Positions 1 to 9,307 are shown, counted from the first letter of the stretch. The stretch: DNA of 44,541 nucleotides from Oleiharenicola sp. (GCA_025363455.1 JANYDW010000019.1:1-44541), one strand, 5' to 3'. Notes: generated by a model not told the origin, from the sequence alone. Program-made: numbers and translations.

Positions 1-105
1 ACACCGAGAAAACGCCGCCAAAGCGTGCGGACCGCGCCGAAACCGACGCGAAAACCAGGCGCGCAGCTCGCGCTCGCGGCCCCAAAACTCCCGGCGGAGC
101 ACTAG
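1..105 (+). CDS. possible C-terminal end of a gene entering from the left
   Basis: Frame 1 is open from the first base to a TAG at 103-105. It gives about 34 residues rich in Arg, Lys, Pro and Ala, like the basic tail of a longer protein. The other two plus frames also stay open through this stretch, as is common in such GC-rich DNA, so the frame choice is weak. No family can be recognised. It could equally be non-coding. Confidence 0.2.
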   Translation, partial: TPRKRRQSVRTAPKPTRKPGAQLALAAPKLPAEH

Positions 106-225
106 AAGCTCAAATCGGGCGGTTTTTCAGCAGCCTGCTAGTATCGACGCCTTGCCCATGGCGAGCCCGCTTTGCCGCGGCGCCGGGGGCCGGTTTGGGT
201 GAATGCTTGCAGCCTTTCGTTTCGC

Positions 226-340
226 AGGAGCCTGCTTGCCCGTTCGACAAGCTCAGGGCCCAGAGCCTGCCGTGGGGCAGGCGATTCGGAACGCCCGCCA
301 CCAGACCAATCGCCAGAATCGCCTGCAAGCAGGCTCCTAC
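226..340. repeat. REP-like palindrome, family A (copy 1)
   Basis: The left arm AGGAGCCTGCTTGC (226-239) is mirrored by a right arm GCCTGCAAGCAGGCTCCTAC (321-340). Between them is an insert with a degenerate inner copy (gcctgccgtggggcaggcga). The same arms recur at 24146, 24289, 27229 and 29181. This copy lies downstream of the GH16 gene (which ends at 371 on the minus strand) and fills most of the 106-370 gap, where I see no gene. Confidence 0.8.
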
Positions 341-370
341 ATTCGACCAACTGATCCGCCCCCGGTCCGC

Positions 371-1171
371 TCACTCGTGGCGGTAGACTCGCACGTAATC
401 GATACGATACTCTTGCGGGAACTGCGTCGTGGCGTCCGGATAACCCGGCCACAAGCCGCCGACGGCGAGGTTGAGCAGGAGGAAGCATGAGACGTCATCA
501 AACACCCATTTGGTCCCGGCCGGCAGGTTTGCCGTGGTCAGCGTGTGGTAGATTTTTCCGTCCAGCAGCCAGTCGATGCGGCCCCGCCGCCAGTCGACCG
601 CGAATACATGGTAGCCTTCGCTGAACGTCGCGTCACCCGGCAACACCGTGGATTTGCTCAGGCCGTGTTGCCCCGAGTAGCCCGGGCCGTGCAGCGTTCC
701 GTGGAGCGTCCCCGGCTGGTGGCCCACCAACTCCACCACGTCAATCTCGCCACAGGCGGGCCATGGCATGGTGTCGATCTGGTCGCCGAGCATCCAGAAG
801 GCGGGCCAGATCCCCTGCCCGCGCGGCAGTTTCAACCGGGCCTCGATCCGGCCGGGGCCCGTCGCAAACTTGCCGTGCGTCTTCAGCCGCGCGGAAGTGT
901 AGCCGCCGCCGGGCGTGCGGGCGGCCCGGAGCACCAGCGCCCGGCCGTCGGTGGCGTCGGGATCGGCCACGATGAAGGAATTCTCCCGCGCGGCCGTGTA
1001 GACCTGCAGCTCCTTGTTGCCCCAGCCGTTGTCGCCGAGGTCGTGGACCCACTTGGCGGGATCGGGGCCCGAACCGACCGGCTGGTTGAACTCGTCCTGC
1101 CAGAGGGGGGTGGATGCGGGGGAAATCATGGGGAGAAGTTGCGCCAGGAGCGCGGAAGCGAGCTGCTTCAT
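371..1171 (-). CDS. GH16 family endo-beta-1,3-glucanase (laminarinase-like)
   Basis: This 266-residue protein begins with a short hydrophobic stretch that looks like a signal peptide. The family signature is clear: GWGNKELQVYT near residues 49-59 (a typical laminarinase motif) and GEIDVVELVG at 141-150, where E142 and E147 fit the nucleophile and acid/base of GH16 and D144 the helper aspartate. The length is that of a bare catalytic domain with no binding module. It should cut beta-1,3- or mixed beta-glucans in the periplasm or outside the cell. The ATG lies 7 nt after the stop of the upstream symporter gene, so the two are almost certainly co-transcribed with the TonB receptor. GH16 also includes agarases and carrageenases. 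The GWGN..L..YT plus EID..E pattern favours laminarinase, but substrate is inferred. Confidence 0.93.
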   Translation of the reverse strand: MKQLASALLAQLLPMISPASTPLWQDEFNQPVGSGPDPAKWVHDLGDNGWGNKELQVYTAARENSFIVADPDATDGRALVLRAARTPGGGYTSARLKTHGKFATGPGRIEARLKLPRGQGIWPAFWMLGDQIDTMPWPACGEIDVVELVGHQPGTLHGTLHGPGYSGQHGLSKSTVLPGDATFSEGYHVFAVDWRRGRIDWLLDGKIYHTLTTANLPAGTKWVFDDVSCFLLLNLAVGGLWPGYPDATTQFPQEYRIDYVRVYRHE

Positions 1172-1178
1172 GGTGGAA

Positions 1179-2570
1179 TCAGGGGGCGGCGGGGCTGGCT
1201 TTACGGGCGGCGGGGCTGGCTTTACGGGCGGCGAGATCGAGTTCGATCTCTTTCATCTTCGCCTCGTCGAGCGGGTAGAAGAACGAGACGAAGCCGGCGC
1301 CGAGCGCCAGGGCCCCGGGCAGGATGTTGAAAATAAGGGAAATGCCGTGGACCACCCGCGGGGTCTGCGCGAGGTTGGCCACGAAACCGTAGTAAGCCAG
1401 CAGCCAGCCGATCATCGCGCCGCCCAGGGCCATGCTCATCTTATGGGCCAGCACCATGGCGGAGATGAGCAGGCCGGTCGCGCGGCGACGGAACTTCCAT
1501 TCGCCGTAATCGGCGGTGTCGGCGTAAAGCGACCAGACGATGGCGGGAGTCGGGCCGGCCGCAAAGGACGCGATGATGTTGCAGGCGTAGAGGAGCGGCA
1601 GGTCGTGCGGATCAACGAAGTAGCACGCGAACATGCCCGCGCCGTTGATCAGCGTGAGCCAGATCAGGAGCGACCGGCGCGGCCAGCGCGCCGTGAACAG
1701 CTTCGTCGCCAGCGCACCCGCGATGAAGCAGAGGAAGCCGACCTTGTTGAAATTGCCCATGGCGTTTTCGTTGCCGACGGCGTACTTGAAATAATAGGCC
1801 CCGGCGCCGCTGCGCAGGCCGACGTTGGCGAGATTGAGGAAACCGACGAAGAACAGGATCATCCAGGGTCCGTTCGACTTCAGGTCACTGAGATCCTCGC
1901 GCAGCGAACTCTTTTGTTCCGGCGGATTCACCACGCGCTCCTTCGTGTTTCCGAAGGTGAACAGGAGCATCGCGACGGAAAGCACGCCGAAAATCGCCAT
2001 GGTGTTGCGGAAGCCGTCGGCCGCGGAACCGCCGGCGGGGGTGAGCATCTCCTTCAGGTCGGGCACGAAACCGCCGATCAGGAAGGCGCCGAGGAAGGCG
2101 CAGGCGAAGCGGTAGGAGTTGAGCGAGGTGCGGTCATCGGACGAGGGCGACATCACGCCCATCAGCGCGCCGTACGGCGTGTTCACGACCGCATACACCA
2201 GCAGGATGAGCGTGTAGGTCGCGTAAGCGTATCCCAGCTTGCCGGCCGGACTGAGCGCGGGGCTCGCAAACAAGACCCAGGCGAGGACACCGAGGGGCAG
2301 CGCCCCCCAGAGAATGTAGGGACGGAATTTGCCCCAGCGGGTTTGCGTCCGATCGGCGAGCGCGCCGATGACCGGGTTGAAAAAGGCGACGACGAACGGG
2401 ACGATGAACATCAGCGTGCCGACGGCCGCCGCATCGAGCCCGAAGGTGTCGGTATAGTAGATCGCCAGGAAGATGTTGATCGCCTGGAAGCAGAAATTGC
2501 AGGCGGTGTCACCGAGGCCATAGGCCAGTTTTTCCTTGAAGGACAGTCGTTCGCTGGAGGGGTTGATCAC
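1179..2570 (-). CDS. GPH-family sugar:cation symporter (MFS type)
   Basis: This is an inner-membrane carrier of about 463 residues with some 12 hydrophobic segments. The N-terminus KLAYGLGDTACN and the loop GALADRTQTRWGKFRPYILW match the glycoside-pentoside-hexuronide (melibiose carrier-like) family. I place the start at GTG 2570, just before the conserved start of TM1. The open frame extends to 2717 through a Pro/Arg-rich stretch that does not resemble this family. It probably moves oligosaccharides released by the GH16 enzyme and admitted by the TonB receptor into the cytoplasm. The C-terminus ends in a duplicated ARKASPA. The gap to the receptor gene is about 190 nt, in which I see no gene. 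Confidence 0.9.
   Translation of the reverse strand: MINPSSERLSFKEKLAYGLGDTACNFCFQAINIFLAIYYTDTFGLDAAAVGTLMFIVPFVVAFFNPVIGALADRTQTRWGKFRPYILWGALPLGVLAWVLFASPALSPAGKLGYAYATYTLILLVYAVVNTPYGALMGVMSPSSDDRTSLNSYRFACAFLGAFLIGGFVPDLKEMLTPAGGSAADGFRNTMAIFGVLSVAMLLFTFGNTKERVVNPPEQKSSLREDLSDLKSNGPWMILFFVGFLNLANVGLRSGAGAYYFKYAVGNENAMGNFNKVGFLCFIAGALATKLFTARWPRRSLLIWLTLINGAGMFACYFVDPHDLPLLYACNIIASFAAGPTPAIVWSLYADTADYGEWKFRRRATGLLISAMVLAHKMSMALGGAMIGWLLAYYGFVANLAQTPRVVHGISLIFNILPGALALGAGFVSFFYPLDEAKMKEIELDLAARKASPAARKASPAAP
1184..1225. repeat. perfect 21-nt tandem duplication in the symporter 3' end
   Basis: A 21-nt unit starting GGGCGGCGGGGCTGGC occurs twice head to tail (1184-1204 and 1205-1225) and begins a third time. 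It encodes a repeated ARKASPA at the cytoplasmic C-terminus of the GPH symporter. Being a multiple of three, it keeps the frame. It looks like a recent slippage event. Confidence 0.9.
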
Positions 2571-2759
2571 AACGGAGGGGGTTGCACGACGCGGCGGGAT
2601 GCCACGAGGGAGGCGAACGATGCGGCACGGGCACGCATGACGGAAGGGCAAAGCGGGAGGGAAAGGGAGGCACGCACCGGACCAACCCCGGTGCGCGCTC
2701 CTGGTTCCCCTAGTCAAGCCGGTATGGCTTGGATTTTTTTCTCACGAGTTGAGCGTGGA

Positions 2760-5700
2760 TCAATAGCCAATGGAGTACGTCAAACGGGCCGAGAGGCCCG
2801 GCGCGTAGATCGTGCCGTAGAGGCTCTGGTCGTTGGTGGCATTGTCGAGGTTGAGCTGCACCGACTGGTTGTACCGGTCGCTCTTCCAATCCCGGCGGAC
2901 AAAGGCGTTCAGCACCCATTGCGTGGGCGTGTAGAGCACGATGACCTTGCCGGTGCTGTCGGTCTGCACCTGGTTGGAGCCGTGGGTGACGCCGGAGAAG
3001 TACGCGCGTTTGGATTGCCAGTCGCCGCCGGCGCCCACCACCCAGCCTTTGAGCGAGCCTTCGAACTTGTAGTTGGCGAAGATCGAGAAACGGTTGCGCG
3101 GTGTGTCGTCACCCGGGAAAGTGCCGGTGTTCGTGCGCGTCGACGTATCGGTGGGATCCGTGTAAGCCTCGGTCAAATTCTGGCCCTTGAGGCCGAACCC
3201 ACCGTTCGGGAAATACCAAGTCGCCCATTTGTCCTGGGGATACGGGTATTTGATCCATTTGCCCTTGTCGATCAGCGTGACCTCGGTGCCGATCGAGGCG
3301 GTCAGCACGATTTGCAGCTGCTTGGTGGGCGTGATCAGGATCGAGCCGTCCCAACCCTCGGACTGGGAGATCGCGGGAATCGCGGCCTGCTGCGGGCCGT
3401 TCTGGAAGGCGGCGTCGTCAAGCACGGCGTTGTTCACGCCAGGATCGTTGTCGGAATTACCCTGATAAGGCCAGCCGGCCCAGCCGGGTGCGGCGGCCTT
3501 GAACATGGCGTCAAGCCAGGCGGCGCCCTCGGGCTTGCTGGCGTTCAGGTAAATGCTGCCCGAACTGAAGCTTTTGCCGTTGATCGGCGAAGTCAGCGTG
3601 ACGGCCCCGGCGAGGACAGCGGCGTGCCAGGCGGCCTGCTCGGCGGCATTGGGCGTGTAGGTCTGGCCGTTGGAGACAAAGCCCGGGAACGCCTCAAAGC
3701 CCGTGCCGTTGGCGTCGCCCAAGCCGTAGATGATCGGCTTGGTCGGGTCGAAGCGGGCGTGACCGAGCGGCGCGGGCGAGGAGAAACCGCTGGCGATCCA
3801 GGCGTTCTTCGTGATCTTGTAGCGGCTGATGGTGCCGGAGACTTTGCCGTCCATGAAGTCGAACTTGAAGCCGAACTCCTTGCTCTTTGCGGTGTCCGCG
3901 CCGACCGGCGAGCCCGTCTGCGCCTCATGCAAGCCGCCGAAATTCGGCTGGAAGCCGTCGGCCTTGAGGGCGTACACGGAAAGCGAATTCGTGAGCCGGA
4001 GCATCACGCCGTGCTGCTTGGAAGTGACCTCCGACTGCAGTGCGCGGCTGGTGGACGTCGTCGCGACCCCCGCTATCGTGACCTGCGTGTTGGTGGACCA
4101 GTTGTTGGCCTTGTCCTTGCGGATGCCGTTCATGAGGATGAGACGGTCGCCGAGGCCGCCCAGCTTGCCGATCTTCAGGTAATTGTTCAGGTAGCGGGCC
4201 CGGTCCCAGCCCTTGTTGATGTTGTCCTTGTTGTTCTGGAACAGCCCGGGCGCCGGGCTGCCGTCGCCCTGGGTGGCGAAGCGGATGGGCGTGAGGTCGA
4301 GCGGGCCCTTGAAGCTGTAGAGGCCGGGCGCGGTCTGCCAGTTCGCCGATTTGATCGTATTGGAAATCTCGGCGTAGCCGGCTAGCACCTGGTCCTCGAG
4401 CTGAAACCACCTATCTTGGAAAAGCGACTTCCGGGCAGTCAGCTCCACGCGTTCCTGCTCACGGGCAGTCTCGGCGTCATTGCGGTTCCAGGAGAAGCGC
4501 GTGACCTCGTGATCGAAGGTGCCGTACTGGAGGTTGCCGTTGGACGGCGTGGTGCCAGTGCCGAGGCCGTTGTCGACCGAGGTGATAGTGATGGTCTGCG
4601 ACAGGTTGTAGCCCGGGTTGCCGATGGAGACCTGTTGGATGCCACCGTTGGCGTCGCGGGTCTGCGTGTTGTAGGTGGAGCGATTGTAGCCGACCAGGAA
4701 ATCCACGCGTGGGACCCACTCGGACTCGTCGAGCAGCTGCTGGGTCCCAGTCAGTTCGAAGTTGTCCTGCTGCTGCTTGTTGAAGGTATCGGGGCCGCCG
4801 AGGTTGAACGTGCGCTTGTCGGCGCCCGGGGGCCAGTAGAAGCCGGTGGCCTCCAGCTGGTCGTTGTTGATCGGGGTGGCGCCAGTGCCCTGGGCGGCAC
4901 GCAGCGCGCGGAAGCCGAAGCCGGTCTGCTTGGCGTCGTTGTATTCATACTGCGCGAGGATCTCGGTCTTGCGCGTGGGCCGCCAGGAGAGCGAGGGCGA
5001 GATGTAGTAGTGCTTCATCGCCTGGTGGTCGATGTTGGTCCCGGTATCCTCCCACGCCCCGACGACGCGGTAGGAAAGCGTCGGCGAGATCGGCCCGGTG
5101 CTGTCGATCGTGGCGCGCTTGAAGCTGTTGATGCCGTAAGACGCGCTGGCGGAGGCGTGCGCGGTGTCCTGCGGCTTCTTGGTGAGATAGTTCACCACGC
5201 CGCCGAAGTTGCCCGTGCCGTACAGCAGGGCGTTCGGGCCCTGCACGACCTCGATGCGCTCGATGTTGACCGAGTCGCTGGGGCTGCCGCGGTAATAACC
5301 ATCGCGCAGGACGTTGTTGGTGATGAAGCCGCGGATCTTCATCTGGACGCCATTGATGTTCGAGGTGACGCCTTCCGGGTTGTTGACGCCGCCGGGGCCG
5401 TAGGCGCTCCCGAAGGTGCCGCCCCGGTTCTCCAGGTCGTTCTGCGTCTGGAGGCTGATACCCGACACGTACGAAAGCGATTCGCGCAGAGTGGTCGCGC
5501 CGATGTCGTTGATGAACTGGTCGGTGATGACCAGGATCGGCAGCGGGATGTCCTTGATCGGCGTGTTCACGCGCGAGCCGGAAATCGAGTTGGTGGCGCC
5601 GTAGCCGTTGTCCTTGTCGGTCGTGACCTTGAAGGGCGAGAGGACGACCGTCTCGTCCTCCTTCGGCGTGACCGGGGCGCTGGCGGCTTGCTGCCCGCGC

Positions 5701-5780
5701 GCGGCCAGCGGCCACGATAGGATCGTGGTCGCGCTAATCAGTAATCCCGCGCAGAGGGCGGAACGTTGCTTGAGGTTCAT
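2760..5780 (-). CDS. TonB-dependent outer-membrane receptor
   Basis: This protein of about 1006 residues carries a signal peptide (MNLKQRSALCAGLLISATT...). Next come the VVLSPFKV segment typical of large verrucomicrobial receptor families, a plug domain (roughly residues 60-190, with NTPIKDIPLPILVITDQF and RIEVVQGPNALLYGTGNFGG) and a long 22-strand-type barrel. I take ATG 5780 because it starts the signal peptide. The frame is open further upstream to 5978 but encodes no signal there. Its neighbours (symporter, GH16, LacI regulator) suggest uptake of glucan oligosaccharides rather than siderophores. No SusD partner is present, so it is not a Bacteroidetes-type SusCD pair. The last residue is Tyr rather than the usual Phe. 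Confidence 0.92.
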   Translation of the reverse strand: MNLKQRSALCAGLLISATTILSWPLAARGQQAASAPVTPKEDETVVLSPFKVTTDKDNGYGATNSISGSRVNTPIKDIPLPILVITDQFINDIGATTLRESLSYVSGISLQTQNDLENRGGTFGSAYGPGGVNNPEGVTSNINGVQMKIRGFITNNVLRDGYYRGSPSDSVNIERIEVVQGPNALLYGTGNFGGVVNYLTKKPQDTAHASASASYGINSFKRATIDSTGPISPTLSYRVVGAWEDTGTNIDHQAMKHYYISPSLSWRPTRKTEILAQYEYNDAKQTGFGFRALRAAQGTGATPINNDQLEATGFYWPPGADKRTFNLGGPDTFNKQQQDNFELTGTQQLLDESEWVPRVDFLVGYNRSTYNTQTRDANGGIQQVSIGNPGYNLSQTITITSVDNGLGTGTTPSNGNLQYGTFDHEVTRFSWNRNDAETAREQERVELTARKSLFQDRWFQLEDQVLAGYAEISNTIKSANWQTAPGLYSFKGPLDLTPIRFATQGDGSPAPGLFQNNKDNINKGWDRARYLNNYLKIGKLGGLGDRLILMNGIRKDKANNWSTNTQVTIAGVATTSTSRALQSEVTSKQHGVMLRLTNSLSVYALKADGFQPNFGGLHEAQTGSPVGADTAKSKEFGFKFDFMDGKVSGTISRYKITKNAWIASGFSSPAPLGHARFDPTKPIIYGLGDANGTGFEAFPGFVSNGQTYTPNAAEQAAWHAAVLAGAVTLTSPINGKSFSSGSIYLNASKPEGAAWLDAMFKAAAPGWAGWPYQGNSDNDPGVNNAVLDDAAFQNGPQQAAIPAISQSEGWDGSILITPTKQLQIVLTASIGTEVTLIDKGKWIKYPYPQDKWATWYFPNGGFGLKGQNLTEAYTDPTDTSTRTNTGTFPGDDTPRNRFSIFANYKFEGSLKGWVVGAGGDWQSKRAYFSGVTHGSNQVQTDSTGKVIVLYTPTQWVLNAFVRRDWKSDRYNQSVQLNLDNATNDQSLYGTIYAPGLSARLTYSIGY

Positions 5781-6139
5781 GGGGTCGGGGGTTGGGGACC
5801 CGCGGGCGGCGGAGCAGCGCAAATGCTTTGGAGAGGAATCGCGCCACTCTGACTTCCGGGGTAGGTTGGGAGGATTGTGCCCGGAATGGTCCAGGCTCTG
5901 GGCTAAAGTGATGGAATTGCGTGCATGTAAGTCAATTTTGATGTGCATGCTTTGTTGCATGGAATAATGGCATTTCAAATCAGCTTTAAGCTATTCCTGC
6001 ACAGTCTTATATATTTTCTAATGCATTCGCGACTCAGTATATTTTAAAGAGTATTCGTATTTTGTTGCATAACTTAATTGAGCTATTTTTGCTTTTCCCC
6101 GTCAATCCATCGTCAATCATTCCGCCGCCCAAATTTCTT
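5781..6139. promoter_or_regulatory. divergent control region between receptor operon and LacI gene
   Basis: About 360 nt without a gene. From about 5930 to 6120 it is clearly AT-rich against a GC-rich background, as expected for promoters. TGCAT-type words are clustered: GTGCATG at 5921 and 5943 (22 nt apart), TTTGTTGCAT at 5951 and again at 6061 (exactly 110 nt apart), and TGCATT near 6022. They are plausible sites for the adjacent LacI protein, but none forms the usual CG-centred LacI palindrome. Confidence 0.5.
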
Positions 6140-7192
6140 ATGCCAACCGTCAACCAAGAGCTCCTCGCCCAGCGCCTGAAACTCTCGCGCGCCACGGTCT
6201 CGCGCAGCCTGGCAAATCATCCGGCCATCAGCGCGAAGACCCGGCAGAAGGTGCAGGATCTGGCGGAAAAGCTCGGCTACAAGCAATCGCCGGGGCGGGT
6301 GGGTCGGCGCGGAAAAAACTCCCGCGCCCTCACCGTCGGGGTGCTGATCGGTGTGCCGGCCGGCAACGTCGTCATGGCGACCTTCCCCTATATTTTGAAA
6401 GGCATCCGCGAGCGGGCGGAGATCGAACACGTGAGCATCGACGTCTGCTATCAGGCTCCGGTTGATTTTCACCCCGAATCCAGCCGGCAATCTGTGTTTC
6501 GTAACATGCGCGCGGGTGACTGGCGCGGGACGATTCTGATTTATCCCTTTGCCGAAAAAGCCGTGGAGCTCATTTCCCGGCGGCTCTGCACCGTCGCAGT
6601 GCTCGAGAGCTACAGCCAGCCCGGCATCGACATCATCGACACCGACGATGCCTCGGCCATGGTCGCGCTCGTTGAGCGGCTCGCCGAGGCCGGCCACAAG
6701 CGGATCGGCTTTCTCTCGTGGGACTACCCCATTGGCGGCCACTGGGTGGCGCGTCGCTTCAGCGGTTACATCGAGGCGCTGTACGGCCAAGGCCTGCCCT
6801 TCCGACCCGAGTGGGTGATCAACGTCGACAAGACCACCCCGCGCCTCTCCCCCCCGGCGGTGGCCGACGCCGTCGCGCGCAAAATCCGCGAAGATCAGGT
6901 CACCGCGTGGGTCTGCGCCGCCGACCACCAGGCCTACCAGCTCGCGCTCGATCTCCCCGCCCGCGGGCTGCGTGTGCCGGAGGATTGTTCGATCACCGGC
7001 TTTGACGGTCTCGATCCCGCGACCGGGCAGAAGCGGATGACGTCGATGCGCGTGCCGCACGAGCAGATCGGTTCCGCCGCCGTCACGCGGCTGGTCAACC
7101 GCATTCAGCATCCCACCGCCCCGCGTCGGAAAATTCTCGTCGAGGCCGAGTATGTCGCCGGCGAAACCATCGCGCCGCCCCCGCCCGTCTGA
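6140..7192 (+). CDS. LacI-family transcriptional regulator
   Basis: This 350-residue protein has an N-terminal helix-turn-helix (LAQRLKLSRATVSRSLANHP, then AISAKTRQKVQDLAEKLGYK) and a periplasmic-binding-protein-like sensor domain of normal length. ATG 6140 places the HTH at the extreme N-terminus, as usual. The open frame upstream to 6062 adds residues with no family match. It is transcribed divergently from the receptor-symporter-GH16 operon and most likely represses that operon until a glucan-derived sugar binds. The effector cannot be read from the sequence. Confidence 0.92.
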   Translation: MPTVNQELLAQRLKLSRATVSRSLANHPAISAKTRQKVQDLAEKLGYKQSPGRVGRRGKNSRALTVGVLIGVPAGNVVMATFPYILKGIRERAEIEHVSIDVCYQAPVDFHPESSRQSVFRNMRAGDWRGTILIYPFAEKAVELISRRLCTVAVLESYSQPGIDIIDTDDASAMVALVERLAEAGHKRIGFLSWDYPIGGHWVARRFSGYIEALYGQGLPFRPEWVINVDKTTPRLSPPAVADAVARKIREDQVTAWVCAADHQAYQLALDLPARGLRVPEDCSITGFDGLDPATGQKRMTSMRVPHEQIGSAAVTRLVNRIQHPTAPRRKILVEAEYVAGETIAPPPPV

Positions 7193-7234
7193 GAAGGGCT
7201 TGCGACCGGCGAGTGATCTTGCCTTGATGGCGGG

Positions 7235-8002
7235 GTGAAACCCCACCCTTGTCTCACACGTTTTCTAGCCTGCGGCCTGTTACTCGCCGCGACCCTCCCG
7301 GCGGAGGAGATCACCCTCCGCACCGGGTTTGATTATTCCTCCGGGAACTACGGTCTGCCCGTCTCAACCCAGATCACCACCATCCCCGTGTCTGTCTCGT
7401 ATGTGGTCAACCAGACTACTTGGGAACTGGGCCTGCCCTATTTGCGCATCAATGGCCCCGGCGACGTCGTGCCCGGCATCGGCCGCTATATCGGTCGCCT
7501 GTTACGGAGCAAAAGCGTCAACCAGGGCGTCGGCGACCTCACCTTAGGGGTCACACAGGATTTTGCCGCCCCGGACGGTCGCCCGTGGTCGTGGGCCGCG
7601 GGCGCGGAAGTGAAATTTGGCACCGCCAGCACCGACAAGTCGCTGGGCACAGGCGAGAATGATTTCTCCACTCACGTGGATTTAACCTACACCGCCGGTT
7701 CACTCGCGCCCTTTGTGACACTGGGCTACCGCTGGCTGGGCAACCCGGCCGGCTCCGACCTGCGCAACTGCCTATTCGGCACGGTCGGCGTCAACTGGGC
7801 CTGCACGGAGAAAATCACCGTCGGGCTCCTGGCAGATTGGTCGGAAAAGAATTCCGCCAGCGGCAGCCCGTCGTCCAACTTCACGCTGGCGGTCACCCGG
7901 GCTCTCCGGGGAAAATGGCAGGTCCAAGGGTACGCCGTGCTGGGCAATTCGGATTCCACCGCCGACCACGGTTTCGGTCTCAGCCTGAGCCACCGGTTCT
8001 AA
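7235..8002 (+). CDS. small outer-membrane beta-barrel protein of unknown function
   Basis: This 255-residue protein has a signal peptide (FLACGLLLAATLPAEE) and alternating amphipathic strands. It ends in SHRF, a C-terminal Phe typical of outer-membrane barrels. The overall pattern (TTIPVSVSYVVNQTTWELGLPYL, GVGDLTLGVTQDF) recalls the phenol-degradation MetA-like or 'transporter' barrels. The start is GTG 7235. It follows the LacI gene by 42 nt on the same strand and may be co-transcribed with it. No substrate can be assigned. Confidence 0.75.
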   Translation: MKPHPCLTRFLACGLLLAATLPAEEITLRTGFDYSSGNYGLPVSTQITTIPVSVSYVVNQTTWELGLPYLRINGPGDVVPGIGRYIGRLLRSKSVNQGVGDLTLGVTQDFAAPDGRPWSWAAGAEVKFGTASTDKSLGTGENDFSTHVDLTYTAGSLAPFVTLGYRWLGNPAGSDLRNCLFGTVGVNWACTEKITVGLLADWSEKNSASGSPSSNFTLAVTRALRGKWQVQGYAVLGNSDSTADHGFGLSLSHRF

Positions 8003-8027
8003 GCGAGATGGGCTTCACCCTTTTGAA

Positions 8028-8101
8028 AGGTGGAACCCGGCCTCTGGACAGGTTGCTCGGTGCGCGCAGTAGAAAACGCGTCCGGAGGCCGCGTTCCACC
8101 C
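8028..8101. repeat. intergenic palindrome, family I (GGTGGAAC...GTTCCACC)
   Basis: The arms AGGTGGAACCCGGCCTCTGG and CCGGAGGCCGCGTTCCACC face each other across a loop. It lies between two convergent genes (barrel and fecR) and may also act as a bidirectional terminator, although no T-run follows. Only one copy occurs in the window. Confidence 0.65.
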
Positions 8102-8135
8102 AAGTTAATTGCATGAGCGGCTCGACGCCCTGCCC

Positions 8136-9059
8136 TCACGTCCCCGGCCGGCGGGGCGGACGTTTGACCGCCGGCACCGGCACCTTCGCCGGGATATTGG
8201 GCGTGGCCGGTGTCACGGGCTTGGCGACCCGGCTGGCGTCGTCGCGGGCTTGCGCCGCCTTCGCCGCGGCCGCCTTGGCTTTGGGCCCGGCCCCGTTCTG
8301 CTGCAATTTCTGGATGAATTCGCCGGCTTTGCGCTCGTTGTCCTGACCTTCCTTTTGCATTTTTTCCTTTTTCTTGCGGTCGAGCTTGCCGGATTTCACG
8401 TGTTTTATTTTGACCCCGTGCTGTCCGACCTCGGCCCGCACTTCCACCTGTTCGTCGGCGGGTACTTCGACCATTTTGCCAGAGTGGGGCGTGACATGCA
8501 CGAGCCCGCTGGCGGTGCTGAGCTGATATTGCGCCTCGCCGGACTTGTCAGGCTGATAAGAAACCTCGAACTCCGTGCCCCGCACGGCCGCCACGCTGAC
8601 CGGGGTCTGGACCTCGAAAGTGGAACTCGGGTTGAGTTTGCGCACGCGCGTCAGCATCTGGCCAAAGGCGAGCTCGAAGCTGGTCTGGGAAACTCCCGTT
8701 TCGTGCGCCTCGGCGCCCGGGGCCTCCTGCGCGGCCACGGCCTCGCCTCCCAGCGGCGAGTGCAGTGCCACGGCGATTTTGAGCCGGCTTTTTTCCCTCA
8801 ACGCCACCATGGAGCCGCTCGGCAGCACGAGGATAACACTGGATTGCGTGGACGTTGTGACGGTGTCGTCCTGGCCCAGCTGGGTTCCGTCGGTCACTTT
8901 TTCCACCTCGCTCGCCTGGCCATGCTGCACCTCGACGGTGCCCTTGACCTGCACGGCGACCACCGAGGCCGGCGGAGTGCCGGCCGCGGGCAACCCGCCC
9001 GCGCCACCCCCCAAACCAAGGAATACGCATAGCATCAATTTGCCGGGGTAAGAGCGCAT
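8136..9059 (-). CDS. FecR-domain periplasmic protein
   Basis: This 307-residue protein has a signal peptide. It then has a FecR-like region (about residues 30-210) with the typical run DGTQLGQDDTVTTSTQSSVI, LPSGSMVALREKSRL and TPVSVAAVRGTEFEV. The C-terminal third is charged, rich in Lys and Ala and probably coiled-coil, and ends Pro-rich. It is not next to an iron sigma factor. It is divergent from a CHASE2 cyclase, a recurrent pairing in which the FecR-like protein may deliver or sense a periplasmic signal. That functional link is inferred. Confidence 0.88.
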   Translation of the reverse strand: MRSYPGKLMLCVFLGLGGGAGGLPAAGTPPASVVAVQVKGTVEVQHGQASEVEKVTDGTQLGQDDTVTTSTQSSVILVLPSGSMVALREKSRLKIAVALHSPLGGEAVAAQEAPGAEAHETGVSQTSFELAFGQMLTRVRKLNPSSTFEVQTPVSVAAVRGTEFEVSYQPDKSGEAQYQLSTASGLVHVTPHSGKMVEVPADEQVEVRAEVGQHGVKIKHVKSGKLDRKKKEKMQKEGQDNERKAGEFIQKLQQNGAGPKAKAAAAKAAQARDDASRVAKPVTPATPNIPAKVPVPAVKRPPRRPGT

Positions 9060-9116
9060 GCCTGAATCTTAGTCAGCTGCGCCCAATCGTCTAGTCTGTT
9101 CTGCCGGGGGTGACTT

Positions 9117-9252
9117 CAAATGTCTTGTCATCGCGAGGCCCGCAGGGCCGTGGCGATCCAGCCATTCGATTGGCTCAAGTTCCCGAGCGTGTCGAGGGAC
9201 TGGATTGCTTCGTCGTCCCGCAGAGCAGGACTCCTCACAATGACATTTTGAA
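9117..9252. repeat. dispersed palindrome, family B (copy 1; TGTCATCGCGAGG...)
   Basis: The left arm starts TGTCATCGCGAGGCCCGCAG and the right arm ends CTCCTCACAATGACATTTTG, with GGCGATCCAG facing CTGGATTGCT inside. Copies 2 and 3 are at 11580 and 16337. It occupies the 9060-9307 gap between the divergent fecR and cyclase genes. It is read in frame with the cyclase, but the cyclase has its own ATG after it. Confidence 0.85.
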
Positions 9253-9307
9253 GACACTAGCCGCGGAAATTCCTTGGTCGCCCGGGGTTTGCCGGCAAGC
9301 TGCTGGC

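Noticed and set aside
1014..4385. 1123-residue open frame on the plus strand
   Set aside because: It lies antisense to the symporter and TonB receptor genes, which have clear families. Its product is charged, low-complexity and matches nothing. It is a GC-rich shadow frame.
8136..9059. FecR as an iron-citrate anti-sigma regulator
   Set aside because: There is no sigma factor or ferric receptor beside it, and the partner is a cyclase, so only the domain name is retained.
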